Of a DNA stretch of 64,000 nt, positions 43,045-51,833 are shown piece by piece. The stretch covers positions 372,001 to 436,000 of the forward strand of contig CAXRGQ010000007.1 in assembly GCA_964230215.1 (NCBI GenBank), in the 5' to 3' direction. Under the pieces are notes generated by a model that did no database searches, had not been told where the DNA came from, and saw only the letters and a program-made list of their open reading frames with translations. How positions within the stretch are numbered: position 1 is the stretch's first letter; every line of letters starts with the position of its first letter. The DNA comes from JAUILH01 sp964230215. GTDB taxonomy: Bacteria; Bacteroidota; Bacteroidia; Flavobacteriales_D; JAUILH01. A program made the position numbers and the translations under genes.

Positions 43045-43725
43045 CTACGACAAATAGCTCTTGATTTGAGCGCGGAACTTTCTACTAACCGGGATGCGGT
43101 AATCTCCTATATGAAGTGTCTCATTTACAAATGCTTCTACTTTGTTCATATTTACAATAAAGCCTCTGTGCGATTGTTGAAAATGAGGATGATTCAACTT
43201 TTCCTGGATTTTACTCATTGTTGACCTTGTGACGTATTTGTTCGATTCAGTTATAATCTCGAGATATACGTGATCACTTTGAACGAATAGTATGTCTTTA
43301 CATTTTATGGAAACAGTTATGCCCTTATTCTGAACATGTATAGTAGCAGTATCCGATTGTTGATTTCTTTTTGCAAGACTAATCTCAATGGTGGACTTGA
43401 CAGTATCAATATTGTATGGTTTAGCAATGTATCCCTCCGGGGCATAAATACTCGCATTCCGTATTGTACTATCATCGGTGTATGATGTCAGAAAAATGAA
43501 TGGAATATCTTTCTCGTTAAGTAATTTTGCAACGTCAAAGCCACTTTTATCAGACTCTAGATTGATATCAACTAGAACGATCGATGGTGTGTGATATGCC
43601 AGCATTTCCTCCACTTCTTTATAGCTTATACATGGCTCAAGCACCTTATACCCCAAGTCAACTAAGTTGGTCCTCAAATTATCTGCTATTAATATCTCAT
43701 CCTCTATTATCGCTATCATTTTCAC
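43045..43725 (-). CDS. LytTR-family response regulator
   Basis: A 226-residue response regulator. The receiver domain (1-120) has acidic residues E8-D9, phospho-acceptor D53 in IVLVDINLE, Thr/Ser in FLTSYTDD and Lys in GYIAKPYN. The C-terminus (about 130-226) is a LytTR DNA-binding domain, with H-R-G-F-I-V-N-M-N-K-V-E and I-P-V-S-R-K-F. The gene overlaps the upstream histidine kinase gene by 29 bases, so they are cognate partners. The nearest downstream gene is the giant SprB-repeat protein, a plausible target; its 5' region starts 94 bases further on. Confidence 0.93.
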   Translation of the reverse strand: MKMIAIIEDEILIADNLRTNLVDLGYKVLEPCISYKEVEEMLAYHTPSIVLVDINLESDKSGFDVAKLLNEKDIPFIFLTSYTDDSTIRNASIYAPEGYIAKPYNIDTVKSTIEISLAKRNQQSDTATIHVQNKGITVSIKCKDILFVQSDHVYLEIITESNKYVTRSTMSKIQEKLNHPHFQQSHRGFIVNMNKVEAFVNETLHIGDYRIPVSRKFRAQIKSYLS

Positions 43726-45601
43726 GTAATTTTATCTCCATTTTTAGCAGCATTTTACCGCTTGTATCCAATTCATATCGGGCAGCCATTTGCCTCAACA
43801 TATTCTTAACAATTCTAAGCCCAATTGAGTTCGATTGGGGGGGTTCGAACAATGCATAATCAAAACCAGGGCCGTTATCCTGGTACTTTAAAGTGAGTTC
43901 ATTACCATGCTTGCTAACCTCAATTGTAAGGCACGACTCGCTATCTCCAATGGCATATTTGTATGCATTGGTTATCAATTCGTTAAGCATAACACCTATA
44001 TGCACTGCTAATTTTGTGTCTATAGATACAGGTTCAATATCAAGCATCACCTTGGGCTTAACTTCAGGTTTAAACAATGCCGCTATTTCTCCGTGCAAGC
44101 CAAATATATACTCATCTATTTTCACTCGTGAAACATCCTCTTGCTGATATAGTTTAGAATGAATTAAATTCATGGAGGCTACGCGACTTCTACTCTCCAT
44201 TAATACTTGCTTAGTGTGCTCATTATCTTGTGCCTTCGACTGCATTTCTAATAAGCTCGTTATTACCTGAAGATTGTTTTTTACCCTATGGTGAATCTCA
44301 CGCATTAAAAATGATTGGTTCTCCAAAGCTTCATTTAACTGAAAATTTGTTTCTTCTAACTCTTCGGATTGCTTGACAACTTTTTTTCTTGACCAAAACA
44401 ACACTAGCAGAAGCAATACTGCAAGTATGAGCAAAACTACCTCCAGTCGTTCCCTCTTTTTTAGCTGCTTATTTATCTTTTCTTTTTGAACGAGTGATTT
44501 TCGTTCATTTACTAATAGATTCTCTTTTAATTTAATATCTGCATCCTTCTCTTTCAATCTAAAATCGTACTGAATTCTCTGAATTTTTTCATTTCTCAGT
44601 GCTTCATTGTACATGTTATTATAGTGGTGATATTGTCCAATATAATTGTAGGCATCTTCAAAATTACCTTCCGACCGTGCAATCATGTCTTTGAACTTAA
44701 ATATCTCTGCTTTGATTCCATACCATGGATTTCCATTGACAATTGAATCGCACCTACTTAATAAATGAACAGCTGAATCCATCTGTCCGTCCTCTAAATT
44801 AAACTTGACCGCATTCAGCAATGCGGAAACTTCATATCTCTTTTTACCAATTTCAGACCATAGATTGGCTGCTTTAAGTACTTTATCCAATCCCCTAGTC
44901 TGGTTTAGATGCCACTCTGAGTAACCAATTTCGTTATAAGAAGTTGCCATAAGGTCTATATTGTTGGTGGCAATTGCATATTCCAATGCAATATTTGATA
45001 ACTCAATTGACTCTTCTATTTCTCCCGTTTCATTAAGTACTGCAGCTTTCCTATTATAAATTCTGGCTAAAATACTTTCTGAATCATCAACGCCATTGAG
45101 ACTATGCTGTGCCGAATCTAAATATTTAGTTGCCATATCATAGTTGGCCGCTTTTCTCAAAATTTCACCAATTGCTAAGTATACATTTGCAGTTTCACGC
45201 GGCCCTTCATTGGTGGCTAGCAACAAGGCCTCTTTATACAAGTTTAACGCCTCATCATTAGCCCCAGCATAAGAGTTTACCACGCCTTGTTTCAAAACAA
45301 ATTCAGATTGAAACGGAATGTCATTTGTCTCTAGAATTTTTGCAGCCGAATCAAGATAAAGCAGCGATACAGTAAATTGGCCTTTAACAGAATAGAAATC
45401 GCTTATTGCACTATAGGCTTCAACTCTTGCTTCATTGTTACCGGAGGTAGTGTAGCTACGCAGCTTTTGAATTATTTCGGAAGACTTGTTAAAGTCTCTA
45501 TACTTTTCTTGCTCAAAGGTCTTTAGCAAACCATCCAATGAAGTTTGAGACACCACAAGTTTCGCGGCTAAGACTAATATAAATGTAAATATGAGCTTCA
45601 T
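43697..45601 (-). CDS. TPR-containing sensor histidine kinase (HisKA_2)
   Basis: A 634-residue sensor. The signal peptide (1-18) and six or more TPR pairs (about 25-330) form a periplasmic sensing part, followed by a coiled coil and one membrane helix (about 390-410, VVLLILAVLLLLVLFW). The cytoplasmic part is a HisKA_2-type kinase: H437 and H438 in EIHHRVKNNLQVI, one of which is the phosphoacceptor, N-box NELITNAYKYA and G-box DNGPGFD with SIGLRIVKN. The C-terminus overlaps the regulator gene. The plan mirrors the two TPR-SpoIIE phosphatases at 29-36 kb, with a kinase in place of a phosphatase. Confidence 0.93.
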   Translation of the reverse strand: MKLIFTFILVLAAKLVVSQTSLDGLLKTFEQEKYRDFNKSSEIIQKLRSYTTSGNNEARVEAYSAISDFYSVKGQFTVSLLYLDSAAKILETNDIPFQSEFVLKQGVVNSYAGANDEALNLYKEALLLATNEGPRETANVYLAIGEILRKAANYDMATKYLDSAQHSLNGVDDSESILARIYNRKAAVLNETGEIEESIELSNIALEYAIATNNIDLMATSYNEIGYSEWHLNQTRGLDKVLKAANLWSEIGKKRYEVSALLNAVKFNLEDGQMDSAVHLLSRCDSIVNGNPWYGIKAEIFKFKDMIARSEGNFEDAYNYIGQYHHYNNMYNEALRNEKIQRIQYDFRLKEKDADIKLKENLLVNERKSLVQKEKINKQLKKRERLEVVLLILAVLLLLVLFWSRKKVVKQSEELEETNFQLNEALENQSFLMREIHHRVKNNLQVITSLLEMQSKAQDNEHTKQVLMESRSRVASMNLIHSKLYQQEDVSRVKIDEYIFGLHGEIAALFKPEVKPKVMLDIEPVSIDTKLAVHIGVMLNELITNAYKYAIGDSESCLTIEVSKHGNELTLKYQDNGPGFDYALFEPPQSNSIGLRIVKNMLRQMAARYELDTSGKMLLKMEIKLRENDSDNRG

Positions 45602-45699
45602 TTACGGTTTGTCACCTATGAAATTGGGGCCAGGTTACACATACATAATTCAACTATTCAAAATCTCCCACCCAATTGTCAAATGCTTCACATACTAAT

Positions 45700-46557
45700 T
45701 TATGCATTGTCCTTGCGAATTAAATGAGTTGGGAACGGAATATCTATATCATTTGCTTTGTATGCCTTTAGTATTCTATTTATCGCTTCATGTCTTGCGG
45801 CCAGATACGCTGGTGGATGATTAGTAAAAGGAATCCAGATTCTTAATGTACACTGAATTGAAAAATCAGCCATATCATGAATGAAAAACTCTGGTGAAAA
45901 ATCACTATGAAGCTCACTCATATTACATACGGCTTTAAGTGTGACTTGTTCAACCTTATCCATATCGGAGGCATAATTAACATGAATTTCTATATCTATT
46001 CTTCTATGGCCTAATGAAGTGTAGTCGACATATTTTTCGTCCGTAAGTTGTTTATTAGGTACAGCAACTATTTGTCCTTTAGTATTCTCAATATAGGTTG
46101 CTCGTAAGCCTATACGCCTCACTATGCCCTCTACTCCACCGGCCTCAATATAATGACCCACATTAATAGTTGAACGTGTTGCAAGAATAATCCCAGATAA
46201 TAAATTGTGTGCTGCATGCTGAAATGCGAAACTAAGTGCTAGTCCAACTAAACCAACACCAGCAAGAATGGTGGCGACCGTTTTGTCTAAGTGAAGAATT
46301 CCAAGACATGTGATTACTCCAAAGGATATAATTAAAATCTTGGTCAGAGCTATCAGCATTTGATTTACCGCGTCATTCTTGGAAACTTTAGGTAATCTTT
46401 TGCTTAAGAGCTTTGCCACATACTTAGCGAGCAATACAAATAAGAAGAAAATAATAATCGAAACAATAAAATTGGGCAGCATCTCTATCCCGTGATCGAT
46501 CCAATCTTCTACCCTGCCATTAATGGACTTCCATGCCTTGTTTAAATTCTCAAACAT
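45700..46557 (-). CDS. Small-conductance mechanosensitive channel (MscS family)
   Basis: A 285-residue MscS-type channel. It has three N-terminal membrane helices, the last pore-lining, with G/A-rich LAGVGLVGLALSFAFQHAAHNLLSGI, then the beta domain (HYIEAGGVEGIVRRIGLRATYI and IVAVPNKQLTDEK) and the C-terminal alpha/beta domain (INRILKAYKANDIDIPFPT). It opens under membrane tension to release solutes during hypo-osmotic shock. It lies last in a minus-strand run after the epimerase gene. Confidence 0.92.
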   Translation of the reverse strand: MFENLNKAWKSINGRVEDWIDHGIEMLPNFIVSIIIFFLFVLLAKYVAKLLSKRLPKVSKNDAVNQMLIALTKILIISFGVITCLGILHLDKTVATILAGVGLVGLALSFAFQHAAHNLLSGIILATRSTINVGHYIEAGGVEGIVRRIGLRATYIENTKGQIVAVPNKQLTDEKYVDYTSLGHRRIDIEIHVNYASDMDKVEQVTLKAVCNMSELHSDFSPEFFIHDMADFSIQCTLRIWIPFTNHPPAYLAARHEAINRILKAYKANDIDIPFPTHLIRKDNA

Positions 46558-46598
46558 TCGATAATTTATTGTGGCATCAAGTTACATAAATATCCGCA

Positions 46599-47507
46599 CT
46601 ACCTTACTGATTTACTAAGTGCTTTTTCAAGCGAGTGGTATTGATATGTGAAGCCCTCATCTTTAAGTTTACTATTGTCTACCCTGCTTCCATTTAGTAA
46701 TAGATTAGCCATCTCTCCGTACAAAAGTTTAAGCACGAATGATGGCGCATTGGGCAACCATAAGCTTTTCCCATAGGCTTTTGCCAAGGTTTTGCTAAAG
46801 TCTAGATTTGTCGGCATTTCATCAGCAGCCACATTAAATGGTCCTGACAAACTTTCATTAGAAAGGGCGAATAGATAGGCATCAACTATATCGTCTATTT
46901 CTACCCAAGGCATATACTGCTTACCTGATCCAACTGCAGCTCCCAGACCACGTTTAAAGAGTGGTGTCATTTTTTCCAGTGCTCCTTCATCTTTAGCTAT
47001 GACCATGGGTGTCCTCAACATTACAACTCGCTTGCTTACATCATTAAAGCTAAGTGCTGCGTCTTCCCATTTTTTACTGACATCACCTATAAAGTCTTGA
47101 CCAGCGGTATCTTCCTCCTTATAAATCTTATCATTGGTATATGCCCCGTAAAAGCCTGTTCCAGATGCCGATATAAATGCGTTTAGCTGAAGATTAGAAT
47201 TGACTACTGCCTTATGAAGAATACTTGCTGATTTAACACGGCTATCGATAATTATTCGTTTGTACTCCTTTGACCACCGTTTGTCAGCTATTCCCGCTCC
47301 CGCCAAATGTATGATGCTATCTACTCCAATAAGCGCATTTTCAGCAATAGAGCCTTGGTCTACATCCCATTTATAAGTGGGGTATTTGTTTTTATCTTGC
47401 GGGGAACGTGATAGCCATCGCACTTGGTGACCAAGTTCGGACAATTTTTCTGATAGATTAGTACCAATTGTGCCTGATCCGCCTGTAATGAGAACTGTTC
47501 TTGCCAT
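46599..47507 (-). CDS. TIGR01777-family NAD-dependent epimerase (YfcH-like)
   Basis: A 302-residue extended SDR protein of the TIGR01777/YfcH family. The Rossmann motif is ITGGSGTIGTNL near residues 7-18. Family-specific parts are HLAGAGIADKRWS, a short ISASGTGFYG in place of the YxxxK centre, and the final LLLNGSRVDNSKL-type segment. The true substrate of this family is unknown. It is 39 bases from the preceding secreted-protein gene and probably in the same transcript. Confidence 0.9.
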   Translation of the reverse strand: MARTVLITGGSGTIGTNLSEKLSELGHQVRWLSRSPQDKNKYPTYKWDVDQGSIAENALIGVDSIIHLAGAGIADKRWSKEYKRIIIDSRVKSASILHKAVVNSNLQLNAFISASGTGFYGAYTNDKIYKEEDTAGQDFIGDVSKKWEDAALSFNDVSKRVVMLRTPMVIAKDEGALEKMTPLFKRGLGAAVGSGKQYMPWVEIDDIVDAYLFALSNESLSGPFNVAADEMPTNLDFSKTLAKAYGKSLWLPNAPSFVLKLLYGEMANLLLNGSRVDNSKLKDEGFTYQYHSLEKALSKSVR

Positions 47508-47546
47508 ATTAGCTAAACAGATATATCGACAAAATGTTGATTGATA

Positions 47547-47978
47547 CTATTTGATTCCAACCATTACCGCCACACAGCCAGTCATCTCAAACTCACTACT
47601 GGTTTCTTTCTGTTCTTGTGGAATCTTAATCTCCACTACCAATTGTTGAGTTGATGCTACTTTGAAGTCAAATTTATCATGACCATCTTTAGTACTGTCG
47701 AATACCTTGTTTTTATCCGTATCATATACCGTAAATTCAGTGCCTTCAAATGTTTCATCGGTGCACACGAGTAATCTATAGCTCTGGCCTTTGTAAAACG
47801 TTAGGAGTATTTCCGCTTTATCTCCAGGAAATAGTTGAGCTACGTTCATTTTGCCATCATGTGTATATTCTCCTAGATTTGGCCTACACTTTCTTTTAGC
47901 GTAACCTCTACATTGCGCTTCAGATTGAAGTGGCAAAAACATAAGTAGCAATAAGCTTATTTTTAATAGTGTCTTCAT
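47547..47978 (-). CDS. Secreted hypothetical protein
   Basis: A 143-residue exported protein, not recognised. I place the start at the ATG at 47978 because MKTLLKISLLLLMFLPLQSEAQ is a good signal peptide; an upstream in-frame Met would add 33 unrelated residues overlapping the previous gene. The mature part has a Cys-rich start (CRGYAKRKC) and beta-rich remainder (ILLTFYKGQSYRLLVCTDE), ending FEMTGCVAVMVGIK. It is 7 bases after the lipoprotein gene, so the two are co-transcribed and may act together in the envelope. Confidence 0.75.
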   Translation of the reverse strand: MKTLLKISLLLLMFLPLQSEAQCRGYAKRKCRPNLGEYTHDGKMNVAQLFPGDKAEILLTFYKGQSYRLLVCTDETFEGTEFTVYDTDKNKVFDSTKDGHDKFDFKVASTQQLVVEIKIPQEQKETSSEFEMTGCVAVMVGIK

Positions 47979-47985
47979 GTCTATA

Positions 47986-48882
47986 TTATTCAGTGTAGGT
48001 TGATCTAATTTTTGCAACACGTTCTTTAAGCTGCACAAACTGTTCTTGTGACATACGTTTGCTAGGCTTAGCTCCAATTACCACAGTGCCTTCTTCCTCA
48101 GTTTCCTCTGCTTCTGGTTCAACCGTCTCCATGGCATCATAGATTTCCTGAATGCCTTTTAAATCATTTAGAATATGTTCATCTACATTTTTAAGGCCCG
48201 AAACTATTTCTACCAAGGTTTTAACGCCATGATGTTGATCAGATATCATCTGAAGTAAGTCTTCGTTAACATCTGCAAGATTGGTGCCTAAGTATAGACC
48301 TTCTATTAATCCCCCAGCCATCATGTAGGCTAATATATTCTCGCGTCTCTCTTCTCTCAGATATCCTTCTAAATCCGCATAGGTATCGTTAATGATCTGG
48401 AGCGACTTATCTTTATCTCCCAGACTATCTTCGAATTTAAGCTTTGTGTCTTGATCAAGCACTGAGCTCACTCCAAGATGATCTGTTAAATACAATATTG
48501 CTGCAAGAAACTCGATTTCATTCGAACCAGTTTGCATTAAATTCGAATAGGTTAAATCTGTAGCGTATATACCAAGATTCAGTGCCATTTTTTGCTCCGT
48601 ATCGTATTCTGATGACTTATTGTAATCATGTAGAAATTGTCCATCTCCAGATATATCAAGCGACTCAATTTGCTTAGCAACGATAAAAGGTGAGGGCACA
48701 TTTGCGAAAAGTTCATCAAACTCTACACGATTCACCTCTGCTTGTTGCGTATCACTTGAATCTTTTTCGACTGTTTTCTTTACATTTTTTTGCTTAGAAG
48801 AAGACTCCTCTTCCTTTTCGCCACCGCAGGCATACAGTCCGATTGCGACTGCTCCTACTGCCAAAATTTTTACTGCTTTCAT
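47986..48882 (-). CDS. Hypothetical lipoprotein
   Basis: A 298-residue lipoprotein with lipobox GLYAC (Cys at about residue 19), then an acidic, Lys/Glu/Ser-rich linker (GGEKEEESSSKQKNVKK). The mature domain is helical (LNLGIYATDLTYSNLMQTG and LAYMMAGGLIEGLYLGTNL) and I cannot assign it to a named family. The start is the ATG at 48882: the longer frame starts at a TTG lying inside the -7 box of the gene's own promoter. It heads a minus-strand transcript with the secreted protein, epimerase and MscS genes. Confidence 0.78.
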   Translation of the reverse strand: MKAVKILAVGAVAIGLYACGGEKEEESSSKQKNVKKTVEKDSSDTQQAEVNRVEFDELFANVPSPFIVAKQIESLDISGDGQFLHDYNKSSEYDTEQKMALNLGIYATDLTYSNLMQTGSNEIEFLAAILYLTDHLGVSSVLDQDTKLKFEDSLGDKDKSLQIINDTYADLEGYLREERRENILAYMMAGGLIEGLYLGTNLADVNEDLLQMISDQHHGVKTLVEIVSGLKNVDEHILNDLKGIQEIYDAMETVEPEAEETEEEGTVVIGAKPSKRMSQEQFVQLKERVAKIRSTYTE

Positions 48883-48903
48883 TAGGTCTAATAACTGATT
48901 AAC

Positions 48904-48934
48904 CAAATATAGTGTTTAGTGGGCATCTAACCAA
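48904..48934 (-). promoter_or_regulatory. Promoter of the lipoprotein-epimerase-mscS run
   Basis: On the minus strand TTG (48934-48932), 20 bases, then TATATTTG (48911-48904), a perfect -7 box. It overlaps the 3' end of polA and lies 21 bases before the ATG at 48882. Confidence 0.72.
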
Positions 48935-51699
48935 TTATCGGCTACATCCATTTCCACGGTTAGAGGTACAGCCAACTCAACTGCCCCCTCCATATTACTT
49001 TTAACTATTTTTTGCACTTTTTCAATTTCATCGTTTCTAACATCAAATATCAATTCATCATGAACTTGTAACAGCATTTTTGATTTGATTTGCTCATTGA
49101 TAAAAGCACTAAAAATCTTCTGCATGGCAATTTTTATAATGTCGGCTGCAGAACCTTGAATTGGAGCATTTATTGCATTCCTTTCTGCATGTCCTCGAAC
49201 AATTGCGTTGGCTGAATTTATGTCCTTTAAGTAGCGTCTTCTATGCATGATAGTTTCAACATAACCATTCTCTTTTGCAAAAGTCTGGACATTTGTAATG
49301 TATTCTTTTATTGAAGAAAATTGCTCAAAATAGCTATCAATAATCTCTTTCGCTTCCTTTCGTTTAACACCGATTGTTTGAGATAAACCAAAGGCCGATT
49401 GCCCATAAAGAATTCCGAAATTCACGGCTTTTGCCTTACTCCTCATATCGCGCGTAACATCATCTCCTTCCACACCAAATACCTTTGCGGCGGTAGCAGC
49501 ATGAATATCTTCACCATCTTTAAACGCCTTGATCATGGTGGCATCATTACTTAATGCAGCCACAATTCTTAATTCTATTTGCGAGTAATCCGCAGACATT
49601 AGTTTACATCCTTCTCTGGGTATGAAAGCCTTACGGATATACTGTCCTTCTTCAGTTCTAATTGGAATGTTCTGAAGATTAGGGTTGATGCTGCTAAGTC
49701 TTCCTGTTGCAGCTTGGGTTTGAGAATAGGTGGTGTGAATTCTTCCCGTATTCTTATGAGTCAATTCAGGAAGGGTGTCAACATACGTTGATTTCAACTT
49801 CCTGAGACCTCTATAGTCCATTATCATTGGGATGATCTCATGCGTATCTCTTAGTTTTTCTAGCGTATCTTCATTGGTTGAATACTGGCCGGTTTTAGTC
49901 TTCTTAGGCTTATCAACCAGTTGCATGTTTTCAAACAGAACTACTCCTAATTGTTTTGGTGAGTCTACATTGAATTCCTCACCTGCCATTGCCTGAATCT
50001 TGGTGTTCAGTTCATCAATACGCTCACCCAATTCTTTACCGTACTCTCTAAGCATATCGCCATCTAAGGCAATTCCCTCATACTCCATATCTGCCAGAAT
50101 GCTAATTAGTGGCATCTCAATATCATCATACAGTTTAAGGAGATTTTGTTCTTCAAGTTGCGGCCTAAAAGCTTCCATTAATTGCCAGGTAATATCAGCG
50201 TCTTCACATGCATAATCCACAATTTTTTCTGGTTCAAGATCTCGCATGTTACCTTGATTCTTTCCTTTTTTGCCAATTAAAGACTCAATGGAAATAGGCT
50301 TATAATTAAGGTAGGTCTCGGAAAGCATGTCCATATTATGCCTCATATCAGGCTGAAGCAGATAGTGGGCCAACATGGTATCAAATAAATAGCCTTTTAC
50401 TTCTATGTCATACTTCTTGAGAACTTTGATATCATATTTCAAGTTTTGACCAACCTTTTCGATCGTCTTATCCTCAAGTACTGCCTTAAACTTCTGTGCT
50501 AATGCTTTTGCTTTGTTCTGGTCATTATCAAACGGGACATAGAAGGCCTCTTTTGATTTTAAAGAGAATGCGATTCCAACTAGTTCTGCAGCCAAGGTAT
50601 CTAAACCAGTTGTTTCTGTATCAAAACAAAACGATTTTGCTGCGGAGAGTTTTGAGATCAAGGCATCAATATCCGCATCATTTTCCACTAAGTGGTAATT
50701 GGTTTTTACATCTTCAATCGTTTTTAGGGTTACTAGGGTGCTTGATGCATCTTCTGATGGCGGCGCTGCACTAAAGAGGTCCATTTGACCATCTGTTGCT
50801 GTCTGTACCTGAATTTCCTCATTGAACACGCGCTTGGCCATTGTTCTAAATTCTAATTCCGAAAACAGTTCCATTACCGCCTCTTTGTTAGGTTCTTCTA
50901 TTTCAAGACTTTTAGGATCAAAATCTATGGGTACATCCAAAATTATCGTTGCTAATAGTTTAGACATAAGTCCTTGTTCAGCAAAGTTCTCAACGTTTTC
51001 TTTTTGTTTCCCCTTCAATTCATGACTATGCTCGATTAGCCCTTCAACACTGCCGTATTGACTAATTAGCTTTTTACTTGTTTTTTCACCAATACCTGGA
51101 ATACCCGGAATATTATCGACCGCATCTCCCCATAAACCCAGTATATCAATTACTTGTTCAGTTCGCTCAACCTCAAATTTTTCACAAACCTCCTTAACAC
51201 CCCAAATTTCTGGTCCTTTACCTCCTCTTCCCGGGCGATACATCAGAATGTTTTCAGAGACTAATTGCGCGTAGTCTTTATCTGGTGTCATCATATAAGT
51301 AGTAAACCCTTCTTTTTCTGCTTTTTTTGCAAGGGTACCAATTACATCATCTGCTTCATAACCGTCCACTAATAATAGTGGAATATTGAATGCCTCTACC
51401 ATAGCTTTAATGTACGGCAAGCTCTTTTTTATATCCTCAGGAGTCTCTTCTCGGTTGGCTTTGTAAGCGGTGTAATCCAATGTCCTATTAATAGGTGTAG
51501 GCGGATCAAATACAACCCCAATATGTGTAGGATTCTCTTTTTTTATTAGGTCAATCATTGTATTTGTAAACCCAAATATAGCTGAGGTATTAAGTCCTTT
51601 TGAGTTAATCCTTGGGTTCTTTATAAACGCATAATAGCTTCTATAAATTAATGCAAATGCATCTAAGAGAAAAAGTTTCTTTTGGGGTGATTCTGACAT
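48916..51699 (-). CDS. polA: DNA polymerase I
   Basis: A 927-residue, full-length Pol I. Domain order is 5'-nuclease (1-290, with DGYEADDVIGTLA and metal-binding Asps), 3'-5' exonuclease (about 330-510, intact D360-T-E362 in DTETTG) and polymerase (about 540-927). Motif A is DYSQIELRI, motif B RSKAKAVNFGILYG and motif C QVHDELIF (H880, D881, E882). The proofreading residues are intact. It fills gaps and removes RNA primers. Its own promoter lies just upstream. Confidence 0.97.
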   Translation of the reverse strand: MSESPQKKLFLLDAFALIYRSYYAFIKNPRINSKGLNTSAIFGFTNTMIDLIKKENPTHIGVVFDPPTPINRTLDYTAYKANREETPEDIKKSLPYIKAMVEAFNIPLLLVDGYEADDVIGTLAKKAEKEGFTTYMMTPDKDYAQLVSENILMYRPGRGGKGPEIWGVKEVCEKFEVERTEQVIDILGLWGDAVDNIPGIPGIGEKTSKKLISQYGSVEGLIEHSHELKGKQKENVENFAEQGLMSKLLATIILDVPIDFDPKSLEIEEPNKEAVMELFSELEFRTMAKRVFNEEIQVQTATDGQMDLFSAAPPSEDASSTLVTLKTIEDVKTNYHLVENDADIDALISKLSAAKSFCFDTETTGLDTLAAELVGIAFSLKSKEAFYVPFDNDQNKAKALAQKFKAVLEDKTIEKVGQNLKYDIKVLKKYDIEVKGYLFDTMLAHYLLQPDMRHNMDMLSETYLNYKPISIESLIGKKGKNQGNMRDLEPEKIVDYACEDADITWQLMEAFRPQLEEQNLLKLYDDIEMPLISILADMEYEGIALDGDMLREYGKELGERIDELNTKIQAMAGEEFNVDSPKQLGVVLFENMQLVDKPKKTKTGQYSTNEDTLEKLRDTHEIIPMIMDYRGLRKLKSTYVDTLPELTHKNTGRIHTTYSQTQAATGRLSSINPNLQNIPIRTEEGQYIRKAFIPREGCKLMSADYSQIELRIVAALSNDATMIKAFKDGEDIHAATAAKVFGVEGDDVTRDMRSKAKAVNFGILYGQSAFGLSQTIGVKRKEAKEIIDSYFEQFSSIKEYITNVQTFAKENGYVETIMHRRRYLKDINSANAIVRGHAERNAINAPIQGSAADIIKIAMQKIFSAFINEQIKSKMLLQVHDELIFDVRNDEIEKVQKIVKSNMEGAVELAVPLTVEMDVADNWLDAH

Positions 51700-51715
51700 A
51701 TTTTTTGGCTTTGCT

Positions 51716-51748
51716 TAAAGATAGAAAACTCAAACAGACCAATATCAA
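51716..51748 (-). promoter_or_regulatory. Probable polA promoter
   Basis: On the minus strand TTG (51748-51746 or 51742-51740) then TATCTTTA (51723-51716). The -7 box differs from TAnnTTTG only at the last base. It is 16 bases before the ATG. Confidence 0.5.
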
Positions 51749-51782
51749 ATTGTTTATAAAAGCTGGGTAAAATGAACATAAA

Positions 51783-51810
51783 AAAACCCACAGCACGAGC
51801 TGTGGGTTTT
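51783..51810 (-). terminator. Rho-independent terminator of the MORN-repeat gene
   Basis: Arms AAAACCCACAGC and GCTGTGGGTTTT around ACGA, with a T run on the minus strand. It separates the MORN-repeat gene from polA. Confidence 0.9.
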
Positions 51811-51833
51811 GAGTATCTCTTAAGTCTATACTT

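Noticed and set aside
48883..48906. Longer N-terminus of the lipoprotein from a TTG start
   Set aside because: The TTG is inside the -7 promoter box and the lipoprotein signal starts at the ATG at 48882.
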